Assembly: GCA_950106755.1 (NCBI GenBank) | Contig: OX467082.1 | Span: 26,474,001-26,538,000, forward strand | Source of the DNA: Climacium dendroides | Lineage: Eukaryota; Streptophyta; Bryopsida; Hypnales; Climaciaceae | Direction: 5' to 3' | Length of the DNA stretch: 64,000 nucleotides | In this document: in pieces, positions 50,972-62,900 of the stretch | How positions within the stretch are numbered: the first letter of the stretch is position 1 | Layout: the number at the start of each line of letters is the position of its first letter | The notes under the pieces: model-generated | What the model was told of the DNA's origin: nothing | The model's database searches: none | The model's input: only the letters and a program-made list of their open reading frames with translations | Translations under genes and position numbers: made by a program

Positions 50972-53461
50972 AGTGATACAATCGAACAATGCCAATTAAA
51001 AGAGAACTTATTGATTTTCACTTATAGAAAAGATTCATTAGAAAGAACTCAGTGCGACGGTATATATGGTAACAGGTTGAATTATGGAGCACCGCGAGTT
51101 CAGAAAGGCAGCATATCGAGGAGAATGTATATACATTTGCTGTTAAAATTACTAGACAAACATAATATTTCAAAGGGTAGATACAATGCAAATATGCAAC
51201 GAGGTGCGTTGATAACCACAGCGTGAAGATCATAAAAAAAGACTTCTCAACCTTCAAGATACATAATCTCACCTGGATGCATCATACAAAACGAGGCCGA
51301 GTAATCAGCAGTTCATTCCCGTTCTAGCAGAGAAGTAGCTGAACAATATTGACTCACTAAAATTTGGCCATTCAATGATAAGCTGCCACCTGGCTTTATT
51401 TATGATACAAGTTCATGTGTCCACGAAAGTTGCCCTACCGAAGCTACGCCAGACCTAAGCCTCTGGCACAAAATCATGCCCTCAAGAAGGGTGTGATGCA
51501 CGCCCACCACGGGGAGCCCGAGAAGGATTATCCATAGTACCAAGCAGGTAAACTACAGGATCAACCCCGGGAAATGGCTACATTTTGTCTCGGTGATACC
51601 AGCAGGGCTTCAACTCTCAGCTAAGTTACTAGGTTATTCAAGTGTCTTTGAAGTTGAATCCAGGAGCTATTTCACAGCTCAAAATGGCAATAACAAGCTA
51701 TCTGTTACTATTTGAGCACTGGGAACTAAGTATCGGTATATTTCACACACACTTGAACATAAATATGATCTGAAAAGAAGATAGTTTAATACTTGAACAT
51801 GTGAAAAACCTATTCCTGTGTTCACTTCTGATAACGTCCTCGTGTAATCACCGAGTGTGTACTGGTTTCGAAGTCAAAAGAACCGAGGGTTACAAGATCC
51901 ACCAGAACCACACTAGATTATTTCCCTGTACCATTGCTGACATAAAAAAAGAAAACAGTGTAAATTGTACAATTAAGATTACAATTTCTCGGGCAAAGCA
52001 ATCATCAAATCTCGGATTATGACCGGGTCCGAAAATGTACTCTGATATATTCTCAGTTCTCGAAATTAGACCAGTTACAAATAGATAGCGAGAGGAGGTC
52101 GCGACAAATACCGGTTTAGTCTCTGTGAAAGCAACTTGGAATCGAGAGGCGATGCAATTGTCGTGCACGAAAATGCTTTCACCTGTATTAGAGACATTAG
52201 TAAATACAAAATAAAAATAGTACAATGTGCAATGTCAGGAGAGAACAACCCACCTCAAATTGTAACGTGTACATATTGATGCAGGTCTTTTAGTCAGCAT
52301 TCCATTTTCCTCAAAGACATTAACATCCTGTATTGCTGCAGTCACGCAAAATTGAAGTGTCCACATTAACAAATGATCAACTATCACCATTTGAAGTCAT
52401 CCTTGGTCTATTACCCCTGAAGTAACCAAGCTCAAAATAAAGTGTCTACTTTAGAAAGCAATCGTACCTTTCGAAACATATTTCTATCATTTCTCACTTT
52501 CAAAAACATATGGTTTCTATGGACATAGCGTCCGACGGTAAGAAAGCTATCTCACTGATGGAGCTACCGATTTACGGCTAAATTTGTTGCAAACCTGGTC
52601 TTCAATACACTAGAAAGAGGCAGAAACGCCAGATGTATATGTGACTTATCTGAAATACTGGTACTATTAAATACAGAGTAATCAGGCCTTGTCATCAAAT
52701 TGACAACGACTGAATCTGGAACGTAAAGTGGAAATTCATTTGCCATGCGGTCTTTACCAGCACTACCGTTTTAAAGACAATACATCGCACATTTTCTGGT
52801 TTATAACGTTAATGCATTTTATCACATATGATCAACGCTGTCATGGCTGATTGATTAGAAGGAATCAGGAAATACCTGCTGAGGATATCACGTACGGGAT
52901 AAGTAACTGGATAACTGTAATAGCACAGCTGGAGCTCCTGCACCGGAACGTGAAGAAACCACCTCTTCGAAGGATTTTTACAATAAGTACACAGCAGACA
53001 AGCTTCACAATTTACATTACCCGTAATTCGGAACATCTAGGTCAATCCAAGTGGACTAAGGTATCTACCAAATAGTTCTCACTCTTCGAAGTATGCAATT
53101 TGAAGACTCATATCTACAGATGATCGAAATGGCTACTCTATCCCCAATGAAAGGCGTCTAGCCTCTACACAGTAGCCCAATATCTGAGTGCGAAATACTG
53201 TAGTGATGTCCATCTATAAAATGATAGGGAGGGAACCTGATTATTGAACTGGGACCTGCGGCTTAACTTAATGGCACGGAGATTTTGATGCGGAGAATAC
53301 ACCTATCTTCAATCCGGCGATACAATGCAATGTCACAACATACGAACAAAACGTTGTGATCAAGTAATCATTGAGAAGCAATTAAAAATATGCAACATCC
53401 CAATACAGGGGTTACCAATTAAGCTAAAATCGACGTCGCAAAAGATTGACGAAACTCGAGA

Positions 53462-53638
53462 TATGGGGAATTTCATTAAAATGGCGATATTCCATGTGCC
53501 ATTTTCACAGTGTGCCATTCCCACAGTTCAGACCGGGCGATCTGAAATCTATTAGTGTACTAGATTTCAAACCGCGCGATCTGACCTGTGGGATGTCAAA
53601 GTCACAGAATATTTGCCATTTTAATGAAATTCCCCATA
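53462..53638. mobile_element. Long imperfect hairpin / foldback MITE (177 bp)
   Basis: The outer 24 bases TATGGGGAATTTCATTAAAATGGC (given in part: TATGGGGAATTTCATTAAAA) are exactly mirrored at the right end, GCCATTTTAATGAAATTCCCCATA region. The inner arms also pair (CCCACAG(T/G)TCAGA and GAAATCTA), with about 15 extra bases in the left arm. TA lies at both outer edges. It may be a MITE or a hairpin RNA source. Confidence 0.8.
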
Positions 53639-56043
53639 GATACACATATCTGTAACGAAAACAAAACACAAAGCTAGCTCTGAAGGCATAGAAACCAAAA
53701 GAATGTGGGCAGAAGTTGACATCAGCCCACCAGAACTTGGAGGCAATGTCGAATTCCAGAGTGCAGCCCGGGCGTGAATTCCAAGACATCTCAGCGATCT
53801 AAGGAACACTTAGCTCCACCAAAATTAGCAAGCCATGCCATATTTGCATCGCATCATGATGCACTATAAACGAAATAACCTTTGCACCAAAAATAATAAA
53901 AGCCGTGTCAACTTTTTTCCAGTTATAGATTTTATGAACCGTCAAAGATAGACAAGAATAACTGGAAAAGTAGCTGACTACGTTTAATTAAAGAAATACC
54001 TCCGACAGGCCTGAAACTGCCCTCGTGGTTATGCGGCAAACATGCTCCGTGAAGTGTAGCAGCAACTGCAATTACCATCTTTACCACGATTTGGTTCCAG
54101 AGCAAACCGTCGAAGTGCAACCATAATTGACCAGAAAGTGCTAAATTGCAAACAATTAGAAGATAAGCATATTGTTCCACTAGTGATGAAAGGCGAAGGA
54201 CGTACATGAGCTGCCTCGTTCAACACTTGAAATGCGAAATGTATCAGAGTTGGGTGAACTTGAGAGCTAGATAAACTGTGTCCTTGTAGCAGTGCTCTAT
54301 ACTAGCAATCCATACTTCGTGCATCTGTGAACTTGCATGCATTTACAGCTTATTAAGTTCTTTCGTTACATGCATACTCAGCTATAATGGAATGAGTACT
54401 ATCCACAGAGATTGCTCCAAATGTTCAAGCCGATTTCAGTTCGGAACATCATCAACGGAGCTGGAGACTGAGGCAACCTAGGATACCTATTTTTGTGATG
54501 AGCATTGAATATTCAGGCATAAAGTCGACCAAGATCGAATAAGGTGCCGCTTGTGCTCAGCGTCCGATGGTGAGACTACTAGAGATCATACAATCTGAAG
54601 CTTTCCACATCTAACCAGAAAACTAGACATTCATTAAATTAGGCGACAGTAAACATAGTGACATTAATTTCAGAAGAAGCATGTGAACCGACACTCGTTC
54701 GAAATTAGAAGGGAATGATCATCAGAACAAATTGCCTAATTGTTCAAAAGATGTATTCAACGTCCCCTCGCATCTTCAGTCCAGTTTTGCTCCCACGTCT
54801 TGTGCTAAGCTTCAAGTGAGATGTTACTGTCAAGGTATTAATGAGAAATAATATTGACTTCTTATGAATGTGAAGTGGTAAGTGTTTGCGAACTGATACT
54901 TGACGTACCTTCAAATTGGCGTTTAGTGCCATTTAGTACTCCAGCTGAAACACCTTGTGGAAGACACCCTCAGCAGTAACAGATACTCGTAATACACATC
55001 TTGTCAAGTACTAATCATCAATCATAGGTAGCCTGTAGAAACACCTCAAGATACTGAAAGCATCAACTGATCCAACCTCGGAATCCTGTCAAAAGATTTC
55101 GCTGCGGTAATCATGTCGAGATCAATAGCTTCAGACGTTTCTACAGTCTATTTATGATGATGACGTTATTCATATCGTCTCTATAACCGGCTTCTCAAAG
55201 TGCTCACGCTTCAAGTTCCAGCACCATGCACCGCTGCACATGTTATTGCCGCTCCTCTAATCCTAGCAGTCCTCAAGCTAGCTAGTGAACGCTTCGAGTG
55301 GAAATAGTGACAAAGGCACATTCTCACGTACGGCATCCCCAGGCGGCATCCAATAACACACAAGAACACTCCTCCACATTGCCTATCCTTGCCTGATTGA
55401 CAGAAACTCATGCGGCCGCGACAGAAAGCACATTTCAAACCCTCCAACCTCGTCGACGCACTTCATGACAACCCTGACAGTCGCAAAGGTGGCATGCAGG
55501 GCACGAAGCGCGCGGTTTCATACACCTTACAGCCACCGACTACCAGTCACAAACCACCGTACGGCACACCATCACAAACGTCTCACAAAATGCTTACAAA
55601 AACATAACAACAAAACATCAACTGCTCAAGCGTCATCAAGAACGTCAACGTACACGACATCCTAGCTGATGAAGCAAAGAAATCGAAAATCTCAGCACTA
55701 TTACCACTTCTTCGAATCACACAGCCATTCTATTAACAGTACACAACGACTCGCAGCCTCCTCCGACGTTCCACCACCGCAAACCAACTCCTCTTCCTAC
55801 AACATTTACTACCCCGAGTCCCCGAGCTCGCACTACTTCTACTACTCCAACTTTGATACCCGCCCCACATGCACCGAAAATATCGGAGTGGAAACACGAT
55901 GGAAGTCAGAGCGGTCAATGAAGTGGTCCAAGCTTATTTATGAACCTTGCAGCACCACATGATCCGCCATAGCCACCGGGAGTTCAATAATCTTCGTACA
56001 GTAGCCCACATCGAAGCGTCGATAGAGCAGACATGTTGTACAC

Positions 56044-56187
56044 ATGAGTGGCTTGCAAGTACTTGAACGCCTGGGACAGAGAAAATTTGAAAACGAAGAT
56101 GAGGACGTCGACGGAGAAGACGACGAAGAAGATGACTTCGTTCCGTTTTGTTCGGTCGTCCGGTTGTCGTGCGGTTGTCGGGAATGA
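56044..56187 (+). CDS. Possible small acidic ORF (47 aa), uncertain
   Basis: The frame from ATG at 56044 to TGA at 56187 includes FENEDEDVDGEDDEEDDFVP, an Asp/Glu-rich stretch that then turns hydrophobic and Cys-containing (SVVRLSCGC). It lies in CpG-rich DNA at the edge of the island. The GA-rich low-complexity DNA would give acidic residues by chance, and the opposite strand is open as well, so a real gene is doubtful. It could be one exon of an unrecognised gene. Confidence 0.15.
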   Translation: MSGLQVLERLGQRKFENEDEDVDGEDDEEDDFVPFCSVVRLSCGCRE

Positions 56188-56494
56188 AGCCTTGCGTCGC
56201 CCAGTGATATTTCGTAGCCCCAGTTCGACGGGATCCCCTTTGTTCGTGGCCCCGGTCAACGATTGGTCTTGCTGACGTGCCGGGTATATCCGGGTCCCGA
56301 ACGGTTCTGAGAGGAATTTCAAAGAAGGTGCTTCATTGATTTCTAACGCCTAATTGCAGATACTGTAGAGGTCGCCCTTCCAGAAACATTCGTGTGAATA
56401 TTCACAAAAAGGTAATCATGGAGCACGGGGACGGGTGTCAGCCGGGTTTTTTTTAAATCTCAGAGTATAGAACTGTGAAAGTTTGGAATAAGTG

Positions 56495-56940
56495 TTTAAT
56501 CCTTAAAGGTCGACAAGGACATTTTTTGTTCGATGGATGACAGAGAAATATTCTAGTAGGAGAGAAGTGCAACTACTCATCCTTGGAATTTTGTTGTAAA
56601 AAAAGAAAGGTTTTTAACAATAGTTTGACTTTCAAGGAGTGTTTTTGCAAATTTTTAAATGAATGATTCACAAGGTAACCAAAGGAATGATTTCCATGGT
56701 GACCAATCTATCCTTTAATCCATAAACAACACTAAGGCCATTTTCTAGATTTTCTACATGATAGAGAATCCATGTGTAGGACAAAAGTGCAACTATTCAT
56801 CCTTGAATTTTTGCATGAAAAAGGGAGGTTTGACTTCCAATGAGTGCTTTTGCATTTTTTTGAACCAACTATTTTTACAATGCCAAAATGGATGATTTGC
56901 ACAGTTACATGACCATCTTTTTTAAGGGTTAAGGATTAAC
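56495..56940. mobile_element. Two tandem copies of the CCCTTAAA TTAA-flanked family
   Basis: Begins TTAATCCTTAAAGG and ends TTTTTTAAGGGTTAAGGATT. Two successive units (split near 56725) each carry GTGCAACTA(C/T)TCATCCTTG, GTTTGACTT(C/T)CAA(T/G)GAGTG and a GATGATTT-CACAGTTAC-like block. It may be one element inserted in another or a tandem duplication. Non-coding. Confidence 0.55.
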
Positions 56941-59019
56941 CCTCACTAAAAGGATTAGATCCATTGTCAAATGGTCAAACATATGCTTGAGCTAATATTA
57001 GCCTATTCAATTGTGTTTGAATATCAATCCTATCTTTTAAAATTGTCAATTGATTATCAATGGGAAAAAAATTTAATTTGATTCCTGATAACCTAGGAGG
57101 ATTGACCCCCTTGCTGCTCCATGTTTTACTCTTTGAGAAAACACTAGAATTTTTTATTTGTCACATATGATAGAATTTGCAAATTTTAAATTTGTATTTC
57201 AGTATCTACAATCAAAGGCCCTAAATTGGTTAGTAGTGAAGAAATACAAAATTTACAACATAAAAGAAGGGGCAATTTTTACATTTATCCTTAGTTGGGG
57301 TAATAAGGGGGTCAATCTTCCTTGACTAGTTTGTGACATATTATTGTTATAATTTTTGTAGCAAAAAGTTTTTGTAGCAATAAATATGTAAACATAGAAA
57401 AAATTAGTTTCATTAGTTTGAAATATTCTCAAGAAATATGAGTAACAATGGAGATTAGTGTGAAAAGATCTCAAATAATTATTTTATTTTTTACAACTAC
57501 AATACTTGCTAATGACCTCCAAGTCATTCCTTGACTTCCACTATCAAGCGACATTTATCCATTTATATAATTGATGTTTAAAGTTTTGATATTTTTCACT
57601 TGTGAAATTTTTATGAAGTTGATTTTCTTTAGAATTTTTGATGGAAAAATCAAACTATTGTATTTTTTAAAAATTGGAAATATAAGAATATCAATTTTAA
57701 TATGTATTAAATTAATTTGGAATTTTTACCATATTTAAAGGTCATTTTTACCAATTTTTGGATTAATATCATAATTTTAAAATTAAATAAAAATAAAAAT
57801 TGATCAAACTTAATTTTAATCAAATACCAAGAATAGTTATTTGGAGTGTTACAATCAAGGTTGACCAAGAAACATTTACCTTTTGGATGTATAGATATTT
57901 CAAAGGTATATGATTTTAAGAGGAGTTGTAGGATGGAAAAAAACAAATTTTCATCCAATGTGGAGGGTGCTACTTGAGTGTGTTTTAAATGAATAGTATT
58001 GGATATTTCTTCACTATTGTATAATTGGATTTTCAAAAGAAGATATTTAATCTATAGATCACCCTTGTAGTGTATTTTGGCCATTTCTTGTTTTATACTC
58101 TTGATGTGTTTTAGCCATGAAAATTATGTTTTTTGAATTTGAGTACAACAAATGAAATGAAGCTTATAAAGTATAATTTCTACTAAATTTGATATTTTGA
58201 AAAACTCAATATTTTAATGCAATTTGAACTTTGGGCTTCTAACCATGTTCGGACATTTGAATGTTGAATTTCTAATCTTAAAATGACACAATAACTTTGC
58301 TTTATTCCATTATATTATACACTATGATATATACCTATGATGGAAATTTCAAAAAAATTATTGAAATTTCCATCATATTTTTGTATTTGTTATGAATTTT
58401 ATTCACTTTTCCTTTTAAGAATTAATAGTAATTTCAAAATTTTACAAAAAAGTCTGAAAATTTTATAACTTGTAGCAAAACGTGACTTCATTTCTTGAAA
58501 ATAGACATAAAAATTTACATTCATATATAGTTTCAAAATGGCAACAAATAGGTGAAGGATTCTAAAGCTTGAATCCTTAATTATGCATCTTTTCAAGGTT
58601 AAGTCAAATGGTTAAGAATAAAAAAAATTGGTAAATTTGACTAACTCTAAAGTATTGAAATAAAAAGTAGTAAGATTACTTTTCTAAATTTATTGAAAAT
58701 AATTGAAACTCTTTCAACACATTTGTAATTGTTGATTTATATAGGGCAATTTTTTTTTTTCTGTTGATATATTACATGATTTTTCTAGAATCTCCCTCAA
58801 TGAATATAATTTAAGTGAAGTACATTTTTCACAAAATTCATCATCCATCCTAGAACACTTAAACTTTAAGGTCAAAGGAAAATTTGGAGGCAATTTGCCA
58901 ATCTGCTTTTATATTTGTAGGAAATTTGTAAACATCATGCAAAATTCTATCAAATTTAGCAAGTGTGCCTCAAGTAAATCAAATAATTTAGAATGATATT
59001 TCAAAACTGACTATAAAAA
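56941..59019. other. Very AT-rich intergenic, nothing recognised
   Basis: Homopolymer-rich, with short minus-strand frames of Phe/Leu/Lys-rich composition expected from A/T bias. No gene called. Confidence 0.45.
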
Positions 59020-59023
59020 TTAA

Positions 59024-59939
59024 CCCCTAAAGGACCATTGTCCCTTCGGGGGACAAATTGGATTTCGGGCAGGTACCTATGGGCTGAAATTTTTTCATTA
59101 TTTTTTGAAACTTTTTTTGAAAATAGAAAAACTGATGAGCTTTGTAGGAATATAATTTTTTTCACATTCGGTGCCCAGAAACAAAAGTTATGACCAAATA
59201 GGGGACGGGGGGCAGTCCAGGCAGCAAAAAAAATTTGTAAAATTTTGAATTTTTTTTTTTGAATTTTTTTTTTTTGTAGATTATATTTTTGTCTACATGG
59301 GAAGCTTTGATTCATTCCATTTGGACTTCTTATGAGAAAGTTATAGACAATCTTGTTTTTCAGGTAGTTAGAGCATCTTCCTGAAAAAATAACTTATAGA
59401 ATTCATTTCTGAATGCAATTTTTACAATTATTCTAAAGAAAAAAATTTCCATGATTTTGTTTGCTTGCTAGAACAATCTCACCATTGGGATTAATTCATT
59501 TTAATTCCATATTAAAGATATTAATAATTTAGATTTCCTTCTTTCTCATACCTACTTCTACTTAATAATTTTTTCAAGCATGAAAATTAAGTTTTTTTTA
59601 AATATTTGTCTTTCCCTAAACTCTCAACTCAATTTCGCACAATAAGGATTTAAAGCTCAAAACTCTTTAGTGCAAAAAATTTAAGTTAAAAAAGTTCAAA
59701 GTCAAATAATCCAGTCCCGCAAGGCGCTGGAATTCTTTTTTCACTTTAAACACAAATATATTTTAATCTATGTAGTCAAAATTTCTGAAATTTTTTCTAC
59801 ACATTTCCATACTATTAAGGTATAAGATCCTACGGTTGGATGCGCAAGAAAAATAATTTTCAAATTTTTTTACTCTTTGCTACAGAAATGGCAGTTTTGA
59901 GTGTTTTTTGGCAGAAATAAGGCCTTGGTCCTTTAGGGG
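59024..59939. mobile_element. Best-preserved TTAA-flanked element, 916 bp
   Basis: CCCCTAAAGGACCA (59024-59037) is exactly mirrored by TGGTCCTTTAGGGG (59926-59939), with TTAA on each outer side (59020-59023 and 59940-59943). This matches the piggyBac insertion signature. A subterminal palindrome TGTCCCTTCGGGGGACA sits at about 59039-59055. No transposase frame is present; it is the reference copy for the fragments at 12.5 and 38.1-39.6 kb. Confidence 0.75.
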
Positions 59940-59943
59940 TTAA

Positions 59944-62900
59944 AATGTACAACATTTTCGCTAAACTTTTTATACATTACAAAATCTTTGGTGTAGAAAA
60001 TAATACTTTGTGGTTATGTCCAAGGACATGGATGAAACTTGTTGTAAACTTATGGTAGAAATTTATTTATTCATTCCAAAATGTGTACATTTATATTAAA
60101 AAATGTGATATCATCCAAAGTGTTTTTTTGGAAATTAAATAATTTAACCCCTATAGTTTGATCCCTATATTCCAACAAAAAAATACTTCAAAATTGCCAT
60201 TTCTAACACAGAGAGAAAACCAAATTAAAATTGATTTTTTGCATATCCTATTGCATAATTTTTTTAAAGACTACCAAAAGTAAACAATAGTTCTTTTAAA
60301 GTACTTCTATTAAAATTGTTGATGAAATTAATTGGAGAATTGTTTTAAGAAAATGATTTTTATCAACCCAACTACAATTCACAAAAGAAATTGACAAACT
60401 AGGCATTAAAAAGAAGAAGATGTTGGAGTAGAATTTTGTAAAGAGGCATAAAACTTTATATTCAACTTAGAAAAACACAAAAATTACCACTTTCTATAGG
60501 TTTTGCATGGATAAAATGGTTTATGTTACCTAATCATTAAGGCTTCAATTCTCTTCAAACAAATATCAAATAATGATGTCAATTAAATTTTACATTGTTT
60601 AAAATTATAAAATCTTGAATTTTTAATATAAATTTAGAAATTGAAAATTAAAAATCTATGAATTCATAAAATTATACTTTGTTAATTTTGGATTTAAAAA
60701 TTAATTTTATAGTATTAGATTATAAATTAAATTTTTTGATATAATGTTGGATTTGGATTTAATATTAAAAAAGTTCTAATCTATAATTGGTATTTCAATA
60801 TTTATTAACATTAAAAAATATCATTAAAAATTTGATAATGCCACAAAAAACAACTTGTTTTGCATAGATAAAAAAGATTAGTGTTGTTGCTACATTAGAA
60901 CTCCATTGTTATCTTTGCTGAGAAATACAATCAACTTATAATCATGAAAATGTTAAAATGTTAAAAATTCAAAATTCTTAAATTTTTTTCCTCTTTAAAT
61001 TTTAAGTTTTAAAATCTATTTGAATTTTGAACTTTTTGAACATTTGAAATATTTGAATTTATTATATTATAATAGATAAATTAATAAATTTGGGAAATTA
61101 TAGTTTAGATATTTGAACATTTGAAAATGATTCAATTTTATTTTTTTTAAATTTAAATAATTTTTAAATTTAAATAATAATAATAATGTTAAATTTAAAA
61201 TTAATTAAAATGAGATAGTCTTTACTATGTCATGTGACATGCTTGAGAGTGTTGTTTTTATCTCAGGGGGTGTATTTAGTTCTACTACAAGAAACCATGT
61301 GCAAACAAGTGGTTTCTAATAAACTATAATTTTAACTTCAAGTGTTGAACATTGTTTACTAATGGCTATAGGATTCTACTCCCAAAATTTCAAACTCAAA
61401 TAAAATATGGAATGATTTTTAGAAAAATTTTAAAATGTACTAAAATGGCATGTTTTTTTTAATTCAAACGTTTTTAGAAAACACATTTAGATGACAATTG
61501 CATCAATATTCAACTCAAAATGAGATTTCAATAAAAAGTTGTTTTTAGGATTATATTGTTCATCTTTTAGACAATTCTTTCTTATATAATATAGGGGTGT
61601 GAAAGTTATTTTTTAGTTCTACACTGTGTCTTTTTACTTCAAATATTTGTAACTAATTATTATTAACAAATAAAAATATCAATAATTCAGAACATAAACT
61701 TTCAAAGTAGGAAAATCTGTTTATATTCTTTCATTTCATTTTATTTAAAATTCAAAAAATAAATAGGGGGTCCAAAGTTTTGTTCACACATGGTTTTTTA
61801 ATGGACACTCTAAGTGAACCCCCCAAGGTCTTTATATATTTTTGTTTGGAATTTGCTTTCATATTTGATGTAAATTCATGTCACTTGATTTGTTGTATAT
61901 TGCAATCTATATTTATATGACAACTACTAAATTTTTGTTATTTATCAAACTACCAGCAATAGAAAAGTTTATAGAAAAATAGGATGACTAGACTAGTTTA
62001 AAAACAAAGGATTTTAGGAAACATTTGAAGGCATATACTCAATTTTTTCTAAAATAATATTTATTCATTGCAATTAGGATGAAAATGTTGTTTATATATA
62101 AAATGTGTGAAATTATATTTAGAAACTCTAACTAGCATGACAACAAGATGTTAGCATTTATAGTGACATGAATTGTTTTTCACAATTTATCATACTTTAT
62201 CATTAGAATTTGAGTCTTCTTACCTTAAAATTTTTAGACTACAAAATTTAAATTTAAAAATTTTGAATTTAGAACATTTTTACAATGTTAGAGGATTGAT
62301 TTGAAAGTCTAAATTATAAACCTTAGTTCAATAGATAGTAAAGTAAAAAGTAAATTTAAACTTTATTTTTAGTATTTTTTAAAATGTTGAAAGCACTCAG
62401 ATATAAACTAGAAGGAGAAACAAAATTGTTCATAATTTCTAAATGGAATGGAAACATGCCAAACCTAATGTTGAAATCAAAGGCTCAATAAGCACCTAAA
62501 CTTTAATTGTACACGTCAAAGAACACAAATGTTTTTCTAGAGATTAATCCATTGAGAAAGAAAGAATACATTGCTAAATATTTTTCAAAAATTTTCAATA
62601 TGACTTTTAAAGCCAGAGAGAAGACCCCATGTGTATTAGACAAACAAGGTTTGGAAATTCATTTAGAAAATCTCCCATGTTACTTTGGAGTAACTACTCA
62701 ATTGTATTATATTGTGTAAGTGGTGGTAATTTATTAAAGTCATACTATACTTAAATTATTGCAAACTAAAATAGTATTATACAGAACTAATTTTAATCCA
62801 ATTATTATTTTTGGTTCTACTAATTTGACACTAATTTTGCACCTTGAGTAATATGATAAATCAATATTTTTAGAAGGATCTATTTTAAAATTTGAATATG

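Larger units (their letters stand above)
48800..56450. other. 7.6-kb GC-shifted island with no convincing coding gene
   Basis: Both edges are sharp: AT-rich, homopolymer-filled DNA gives way to balanced, CpG-containing sequence at about 48.8 kb and back at about 56.45 kb. The longest frames (for example 50855-51226 plus, 51890-52225 minus and 55984-56322 minus) overlap on both strands and show no family motif. A TATA-like run occurs at 50104-50114. Candidates are a non-coding transcription unit, a gene with very short exons that was not recognised, or an old eroded insertion. The 55.0-56.3 kb end is the most CpG-rich and could be a promoter. Confidence 0.4.

Noticed and set aside
50855..51226. 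123-codon plus-strand frame
   Set aside because: It runs straight through both arms of the 31-bp stem-loop at 50890-50971 and has no family resemblance.
51890..52225. 111-codon minus-strand frame with a hydrophobic end
   Set aside because: No homologous motif, no supporting splice context, and an overlapping plus-strand frame; consistent with chance in balanced-GC DNA.
55984..56322. 112-codon minus-strand frame with a possible membrane segment
   Set aside because: The hydrophobic stretch is the antisense of a GA-rich low-complexity run, and no family was recognised.
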